From Emiliania huxleyi CCMP1516 (Eukaryota; Haptophyta; Isochrysidales; Noelaerhabdaceae), in NCBI RefSeq assembly GCF_000372725.1, contig NW_005195801.1, positions 121,026-185,025 of the forward strand: 64,000 bases of DNA, read 5' to 3'. Both the position numbers and the translations under genes were made by a program. Of the stretch, positions 57,278-64,000 are shown piece by piece. How positions within the stretch are numbered: position 1 is the first letter of the stretch; each line of letters begins with the position of its first letter. The notes under the pieces are model-generated. The model searched no databases. It was not told the DNA's origin and saw nothing but the letters and a program-made list of their open reading frames with translations.

Positions 57278-57334
57278 GAGGGCTGGCGGGCGCATTTTTG
57301 TTCTCTTGCTCGAGCCGTTGTTCGCGGCAGGTGC

Positions 57335-58354
57335 ATGTGCATGCACATGCACGCCTGCGGCTGCGACGTCCACGTCACCGCTGAGCAGGCGCATGCCTTG
57401 GCGGAGAAAGAAGGGCTCGCACTCGTGAAGAGCAGCAGGAGCGCCACCGGCTTCGCGGGCGTCACCAAGGGCAGCTCGCGCGCGCGCCCGTATCAAGTTT
57501 TGGACACCCGGTGGACGATCGATGGGACGTCCGGCAAGAAAAGGAGGAAGAGTCTGGGCAGCTTTTTTACGGCGGAGCACGCCGCGCTCGTGTACGCCAG
57601 GCATGTGGCCGAGGTTGGCAAGCGGAGCCGCGGTGGTCGGAGGGCTGGGGCGGGCAGGAAGCATGCCGACGCTTCGGAAGCAGAGGCTTGGTGGAACATA
57701 CACTCCAGCGAGAATCGGGTTAGAGTCGAGGCGATGAGCCCCGAGGACGCCGGGGAGGCCGCGGAGAAGGAGGGCGCGGTCAAGGTGGACAAAACACTCA
57801 ACCCGTCGGGCTATAAGGGCGTCATCAAGCGGGCCAGCACGGCCGAAGGCGGCGCCACCTACTCCGCGTTGTGGCACCCGTGCGCGAGCGACGCGAAGCG
57901 CCTCGGCAAGACGACCCTGCGCTTCGGCCTGTGGTCCCACCCGGAGCACGCCGCGCTTGTTATCGCGCGAGAGAGCAAGCGCGTCCTCGAGGAGGCGGAT
58001 GCGGCGGAGACGGCGGCGGCGGCGGCGGCGGCGGAGGCGGCGGCGGCGGCGGCGATGATGGCAGCGGCTGCGGCGCTGCAATCGGCGATGCCTGCGGCAG
58101 CGGCGACGGTGCCCGTCGCGGCGACGGTGCCCGTCGCCGGCAGTGATCCGCAGGGACCTTCGGCGCGCGAGGAGGTGAGCGGCGCCGCGGCATCATCGTG
58201 GAACTTGCAATGCCTCGCTGACGTGGCTGGGTGCAAGGCTCCGGTCGATCCGCGACTCGCTCAAGGGCGGCGAGGCGACCCGCAGCACCCTCTACGGGAC
58301 CGCGCGGATCTGGCTGCTCAGGACGGCGCCGGCATGGCAGGGCGGGTCGAGTGA
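57335..58354 (+). CDS. AP2-like two-domain protein (paralogue of 36002-37051)
   Basis: From ATG 57335 (later in-frame ATG codons at 57341 and 57347), about 339 residues. CGCDVHVTAEQAHALAEKEG leads into GFAGVTKGSSRARPYQVLDT, KKRRKSLGSFFTAEHAALVY and ARHVAEV: a clearer AP2-like unit than in the paralogue. A second unit reads GYKGVIKRASTAEGGATYSA, LRFGLWSHPEHAALVIARES. Then come an Ala tract from (GGC)n DNA, a variable VPVAATVPVA repeat and a conserved end (SSWNLQCLADVAGCKAPVDP, LAAQDGAGMAGRVE). Identity with the first copy extends past the stop codon into the 3' flank. DNA binding is inferred from the AP2 pattern. A long T-rich stretch and TTCGCGGCAG precede the start, possibly an acceptor. Confidence 0.66.
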   Translation: MCMHMHACGCDVHVTAEQAHALAEKEGLALVKSSRSATGFAGVTKGSSRARPYQVLDTRWTIDGTSGKKRRKSLGSFFTAEHAALVYARHVAEVGKRSRGGRRAGAGRKHADASEAEAWWNIHSSENRVRVEAMSPEDAGEAAEKEGAVKVDKTLNPSGYKGVIKRASTAEGGATYSALWHPCASDAKRLGKTTLRFGLWSHPEHAALVIARESKRVLEEADAAETAAAAAAAEAAAAAAMMAAAAALQSAMPAAAATVPVAATVPVAGSDPQGPSAREEVSGAAASSWNLQCLADVAGCKAPVDPRLAQGRRGDPQHPLRDRADLAAQDGAGMAGRVE

Positions 58355-58496
58355 ACTTGCTCTGTGGCGACGGCGCCTCTAACTCCGGGAGCCACCGCCG
58401 GCGTCGGGCGATGCGGGGGCGGCGGCGGCGGGATATGCTGCACCGCAGGGCGCCGCTGCTATCCTAGCCGACGAGCGCCTGAGCTCTGCGTCTCGA

Positions 58497-61400
58497 TTAC
58501 GGCTGGCCGACAGCTCGGATCGGCTGCCACGTCGGCGGCGCCGCCCCCGCTTTGCTGCTGCCAGCGCGACCGAGCCAGTGAGCTCGCGGTGCGGCGCCTC
58601 GAGGGCGTGGAGAGGGCGGCCGCATGCCCTCGTCAGCGGCGGGAGCTCGGCCGGACGGCTGCAGCTGCGCCTCCGCCCCGCCGTCGCCGCAGCGACTGGC
58701 CGACAGCTCGGATCGGCAGCCACGTCGGCGGCGCCGCCCTCGCTTTGCTGCTGCCAGTGCGACCCCGATGACTCGCGGTGCGGCGCCTCGAGGGCGTGGA
58801 GAGGGCGGCCGCATGCCCTCGTCAGCGGCGGGAGCTCGGCCGGACGGCTGCAGCTGCGCCTCCGCCCCGCCGTCGCCGCAGCGACTGGCCGACAGCTCGG
58901 ATCGGCAGCCACGTCGGCGGCGCCGCCCTCGCTTTGCTGCTGCCAGCGCGACCCCGATGACTCGCGGTGCGGCGCGTCGAGGGCGTGGAGAGGGCGGCCG
59001 CATGCCCTCGTCAGCGGCGGGAGCTCGGCCGGACGGCTGCAGCTGCGCCTCCGCCCCGCCGTCGCCGCAGCGACTGGCCGACAGCTCGGATCGGCAGCCA
59101 CGTCGGCGGCGCCGCCCTCGCTTTGCTGCTGCCAGTGCGACCGAGCCAGTGAGCTCGCGGTGCGGCGCGTCGAGGGCGTGGAGAGGGCGGCCGCATGCCC
59201 TCGTCAGCGGCGGGAGCTCGGCCGGACGGCTGCAGCTGCGCCTCCGCCCCGCCGTCGCCGCAGCGACTGGCCGACAGCTCGGATCGGCAGCCACGTCGGC
59301 GGCGCCGCCCCCGCTTTGCTGCTGCCAGTGCGACCGAGCCAGTGAGCTCGCGGTGCGGCGCCTCGAGGGCGTGGAGAGGGCGGCCGCATGCCCTCGTCAG
59401 CGGCGGGAGCTCGGCCGGACGGCTGCAGCTGCGCCTCCGCCCCGCCGTCGCCGCAGCGACTGGTCGACAGCTCGGATCGGCAGCCACGTCGGCGGCGCCG
59501 CCCCCGCTTTGCTGCTGCCAGCGCGACCCCGCGGTGCGGCGCCTCGAGGGCGTGGAGAGGGCGGCCGCATGCCCTCGTCAGCGGCGGGAGCTCGGCCGGA
59601 CGGCTGCAGCTGCGCCTCCGCCCCGCCGTCGCCGCAGCGACTGGCCGACAGCTCGGATCGGCAGCCACGTCGGCGGCGCAGCCCCCGCTTTGCTGCTGCC
59701 AGTGCGACCGAGCCAGTGAGCTCGCGGTGCGGCGCCTCGAGGGCGTGGAGAGGGCGGCCGCATGCCCTCGTCAGCGGCGGGAGCTCGGCCGGACGGCTGC
59801 AGCTGCGCCTCCGCCCCGCCGTCGCCGCAGCGACTGGTCGACAGCTCGGATCGGCAGCCACGTCGGCGGCGCCGCCCTCGCTTTGCTGCTGCCAGCGCGA
59901 CCCCGATGACTCGCGGTGCGGCGCCTCGAGGGCGTGGAGAGGGCGGCCGCATGCCCTCGTCAGCGGCGGGAGCTCGGCCGGACGGCTGCAGCTGCGCCTC
60001 CGCCCCGCCGTCGCCGCAGCGACTGGCCGACAGCTCGGATCGGCAGCCACGTCGGCGGCGCCGCCCTCGCTTTGCTGCTGCCAGCGCGACCCCGATGACT
60101 CGCGGTGCGGCGCGTCGAGGGCGTGGAGAGGGCGGCCGCATGCCCTCGTCAGCGGCGGGAGCTCGGCCGGACGGCTGCAGCTGCGCCTCCGCCCCGCCGT
60201 CGCCGCAGCGACTGGCCGACAGCTCGGATCGGCAGCCACGTCGGCGGCGCCGCCCCCGCTTTGCTGCTGCCAGCGCGACCCCGCGGTGCGGCGCCTCGAG
60301 GGCGTGGAGAGGGCGGCCGCATGCCCTCGTCAGCGGCGGGAGCTCGACCGGACGGCTGCAGCTGCGCCTCCGCCCCGCCGTCGCCGCAGCGACTGGTCGA
60401 CAGCTCGGATCGGCAGCCACGTCGGCGGCGCAGCCCCCGCTTTGCTGCTGCCAGTGCGACCGAGCCAGTGAGCTCGCGGTGCGGCGCCTCGAGGGCGTGG
60501 AGAGGGCGGCCGCATGCCCTCGTCAGCGGCCGGAGCTCGGCCGGACGGCTGCAGCTGCGCCTCCGCCCCGCCGTCGCCGCAGCGACTGGTCGACAGCTCG
60601 GATCGGCAGCCACGTCGGCGGCGCAGCCCCCGCTTTGCTGCTGCCAGTGCGACCGAGCCAGTGAGCTCGCGGTGCGGCGCCTCGAGGGCGTGGAGAGGGC
60701 GGCCGCATGCCCTCGTCAGCGGCGGGAGCTCGGCCGGACGGCTGCAGCTGCGCCTCCGCCCCGCCGTCGCCGCAGCGACTGGTCGACAGCTCGGATCGGC
60801 AGCCACGTCGGCGGCGCCGCCCTCGCTTTGCTGCTGCCAGCGCGACCCCGATGACTCGCGGTGCGGCGCCTCGAGGGCGTGGAGAGGGCGGCCGCATGCC
60901 CTCGTCAGCGGCGGGAGCTCGGCCGGACGGCTGCAGCTGCGCCTCCGCCCCGCCGTCGCCGCAGCGACTGGCCGACAGCTCGGATCGGCAGCCACGTCGG
61001 CGGCGCCGCCCTCGCTTTGCTGCTGCCAGCGCGACCCCGATGACTCGCGGTGCGGCGCCTCGAGGGCGTGGAGAGGGCGGCCGCATGCCCTCGTCAGCGG
61101 CGGGAGCTCGGCCGGACGGCTGCAGCTGCGCCTCCGCCCCGCCGTCGCCGCAGCGACTGGCCGACAGCTCGGATCGGCAGCCACGTCGGCGGCGCCGCCC
61201 CCGCTTTGCTGCTGCCAGTGCGACCGAGCCAGTGAGCTCGCGGTGCGGCGCCTCGAGGGCGTGGAGAGGGCGGCCGCATGCCCTCGTCAGCGGCGGGAGC
61301 TCGGCCGGACGGCTGCAGCTGCGCCTCCGCCCCGCCGTCGCCGCAGCGACTGGCCGACAGCTCGGATCGGCAGCCACGTCGGCGGCGCCGCCCTCGCTTT

Positions 61401-64000
61401 GCTGCTGCCAGCGCGACCCCGCGGTGCGGCGCCTCGAGGGCGTGGAGAGGGCGGCCGCATGCCCTCGTCAGCGGCGGGAGCTCGGCCGGACGGCTGCAGC
61501 TGCGCCTCCGCCCCGCCGTCGCCGCAGCGACTGGCCGACAGCTCGGATCGGCAGCCACGTCGGCGGCGCCGCCCTCGCTTTGCTGCTGCCAGTGCGACCG
61601 AGCCAGTGAGCTCGCGGTGCGGCGCGTCGAGGGCGTGGAGAGGGCGGCCGCATGCCCTCGTCAGCGGCGGGAGCTCGGCCGGACGGCTGCAGCTGCGCCT
61701 CCGCCCCGCCGTCGCCGCAGCGACTGGCCGACAGCTCGGATCGGCAGCCACGTCGGCGGCGCAGCCCCCGCTTTGCTGCTGCCAGTGCGACCGAGCCAGT
61801 GAGCTCGCGGTGCGGCGCCTCGAGGGCGTGGAGAGGGCGGCCGCATGCCCTCGTCAGCGGCGGGAGCTCGGCCGGACGGCTGCAGCTGCGCCTCCGCCCC
61901 GCCGTCGCCGCAGCGACTGGCCGACAGCTCGGATCGGCAGCCACGTCGGCGGCGCCGCCCTCGCTTTGCTGCTGCCAGTGCGACCGAGCCAGTGAGCTCG
62001 CGGTGCGGCGCGTCGAGGGCGTGGAGAGGGCGGCCGCATGCCCTCGTCAGCGGCGGGAGCTCGGCCGGACGGCTGCAGCTGCGCCTCCGCCCCGCCGTCG
62101 CCGCAGCGACTGGCCGACAGCTCGGATCGGCAGCCACGTCGGCGGCGCCGCCCCCGCTTTGCTGCTGCCAGTGCGACCGAGCCAGTGAGCTCGCGGTGCG
62201 GCGCCTCGAGGGCGTGGAGAGGGCGGCCGCATGCCCTCGTCAGCGGCGGGAGCTCGGCCGGACGGCTGCAGCTGCGCCTCCGCCCCGCCGTCGCCGCAGC
62301 GACTGGCCGACAGCTCGGATCGGCAGCCACGTCGGCGGCGCCGCCCCCGCTTTGCTGCTGCCAGCGCGACCCCGCGGTGCGGCGCCTCGAGGGCGTGGAG
62401 AGGGCGGCCGCATGCCCTCGTCAGCGGCGGGAGCTCGACCGGACGGCTGCAGCTGCGCCTCCGCCCCGCCGTCGCCGCAGCGACTGGTCGACAGCTCGGA
62501 TCGGCAGCCACGTCGGCGGCGCAGCCCCCGCTTTGCTGCTGCCAGTGCGACCGAGCCAGTGAGCTCGCGGTGCGGCGCCTCGAGGGCGTGGAGAGGGCGG
62601 CCGCATGCCCTCGTCAGCGGCGGGAGCTCGGCCGGACGGCTGCAGCTGCGCCTCCGCCCCGCCGTCGCCGCAGCGACTGGCCGACAGCTCGGATCGGCAG
62701 CCACGTCGGCGGCGCCGCCCCCGCTTTGCTGCTGCCAGCGCGACCCCGCGGTGCGGCGCCTCGAGGGCGTGGAGAGGGCGGCCGCATGCCCTCGTCAGCG
62801 GCGGGAGCTCGGCCGGACGGCTGCAGCTGCGCCTCCGCCCCGCCGTCGCCGCAGCGACTGGTCGACAGCTCGGATCGGCAGCCACGTCGGCGGCGCAGCC
62901 CCCGCTTTTTGCTGCTGCCAGTGCGACCGAGCCAGTGAGCTCGCGGTGCGGCGCCTCGAGGGCGTGGAGAGGGCGGCCGCATGCCCTCGTCAGCGGCGGG
63001 AGCTCGGCCAGACGGCTGCAGCTGCGCCTCCGCCCCGCCGTCGCCGCAGCGACTGGCCGACAGCTCGGATCGGCAGCCACGTCGGCGGCGCAGCCCTCGC
63101 TTTGCTGCTGCCAGTGCGACCCCGATGACTCGCGGTGCGGCGCCTCGAGGGCGTGGAGAGGGCGGCCGCATGCCCTCGTCAGCGGCGGGAGCTCGGCCGG
63201 ACGGCTGCAGCTGCGCCTCCGCCCCGCCGTCGCCGCAGCGACTGGCCGACAGCTCGGATCGGCAGCCACGTCGGCGGCGCCGCCCTCGCTTTGCTGCTGC
63301 CAGCGCGACCCCGATGACTCGCGGTGCGGCGCGTCGAGGGCGTGGAGAGGGCGGCCGCATGCCCTCGTCAGCGGCGGGAGCTCGGCCAGACGGCTGCAGC
63401 TGCGCCTCCGCCCCGCCGTCGCCGCAGCGACTGGCCGACAGCTCGGATCGGCAGCCACGTCGGCGGCGCCGCCCTCGCTTTGCTGCTGCCAGTGCGACCG
63501 AGCCAGTGAGCTCGCGGTGCGGCGCCTCGAGGGCGTGGAGAGGGCGGCCGCATGCCCTCGTCAGCGGCGGGAGCTCGGCCGGACGGCTGCAGCTGCGCCT
63601 CCGCCCCGCCGTCGCCGCAGCGACTGGCCGACAGCTCGGATCGGCAGCCACGTCGGCGGCGCCGCCCCCGCTTTGCTGCTGCCAGTGCGACCGAGCCAGT
63701 GAGCTCGCGGTGCGGCGCCTCGAGGGCGTGGAGAGGGCGGCCGCATGCCCTCGTCAGCGGCGGGCGCTCCGCCGGACGGCTGCAGCTGCGCCTCCGCCCC
63801 GCCGTCGCCGCAGCGACTGGCCGACAGCTCGGATCGGCAGCCACGTCGGCGGCGCCGCCCTCGCTTTGCTGCTGCCAGTGCGACCCCGATGACTCGTCGT
63901 GCGGCGCCTCCAGGGCGTGGAGAGGGCGGCCGCATGCCCTCGTCAGCGGCGGGAGCTCGGCCGGACGGCTGCAGCTGCGCCTCCGCCCCGCCGTCGCCGC
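58497..64000. repeat. Satellite array, at least 28 units of 181, 189 or 193 bases
   Basis: Using CGCATGCCCTCGTCAGCGGC as a landmark, units begin at 58621, 58810, 58999, 59192, 59385, 59566, 59759, 59948, 60137, 60318, 60511, 60704, 60893, 61082 and so on to 63931. Lengths fall only into 181, 189 and 193, plus one 195 caused by extra T. All length variation sits in one box between GTGCGACC/GCGCGACC and GCGGTGCGGCG: GAGCCAGTGAGCTC (193), CCGATGACTC (189) or CC (181). Remaining unit sequence is nearly invariant. The many long open frames in all six frames are artefacts of the GC-rich repeat. The array runs off the window edge. Confidence 0.95.

Noticed and set aside
58497-64000. Dozens of open frames of 60-615 codons on both strands within the satellite
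   Set aside because: They recur in every frame with period-driven frame rotation (181 and 193 are not multiples of three) and have no start-context or domain; they reflect repeat composition only. The array is also not CRISPR-like: there are no unique spacers and the genome is eukaryotic.

Overview
This is nuclear DNA of a GC-rich (roughly two-thirds G+C by eye), repeat-laden eukaryotic alga. The best fit is a haptophyte close to Emiliania/Gephyrocapsa huxleyi; this is an inference from style (short introns of about 60-125 bases, frequent GC-AG introns, Ala/Arg/Gly-rich proteins, long GT/CA tracts, dense transposon debris), not from a marker gene. A radial-spoke-head gene shows the organism can build motile flagella. 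Two runs of 100 N (41701-41800 and 52324-52423) are assembly gaps.

Layout. 1-10 kb: an intron-rich DUF6625-type glycosyltransferase-like gene, a six-exon ankyrin gene, a DUF3598/calycin-like gene on the minus strand and a phytanoyl-CoA-dioxygenase-family gene, separated by repeat-rich intergenic DNA. 10-20 kb: an Ala-rich gene of unknown function, a KH/RanBP2-zinc-finger/WW RNA-binding protein, a 193-base tandem array and a 533-residue ankyrin protein, all genes on the minus strand. 20-30 kb: an Ala-rich protein with a candidate papain-like protease core, retroelement debris, a long GT tract, a divergent gene pair (zinc-binding RGG protein on minus, F-box/RCC1 protein on plus) sharing a 195-base promoter region, and a CIA30-domain gene abutting a truncated aldo-keto reductase. 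30-47 kb: an Ala-repeat protein with a CXXC/CXXCN metal-binding tail, an acidic protein, a reverse-transcriptase remnant, an AP2-like gene with a duplicated 3' flank, a UVR-motif gene, a Pro-rich wall/pherophorin-like gene, a complete hAT-type MITE, and the RSP4/6 radial spoke gene. 47-58 kb: retroelement remnants, an alpha/beta hydrolase, a nested TIR transposon, small fold-back elements, and a second AP2-like gene paralogous to the first. 58.5-64 kb: a satellite of units of 181, 189 or 193 bases that runs off the window.

No operon logic is expected or seen. The unifying observations are: (1) an AT-rich AAAATTCTTTT-type element shortly upstream of many start codons, in some loci embedded in a repeated module of about 130 bases; (2) GC-AG introns at roughly half of the splice junctions I could resolve by reading frame; (3) two AP2-like paralogues whose 3' flanks carry related repeats, one expanded into the large satellite. 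Exon boundaries below were derived by frame and motif, without transcript evidence.
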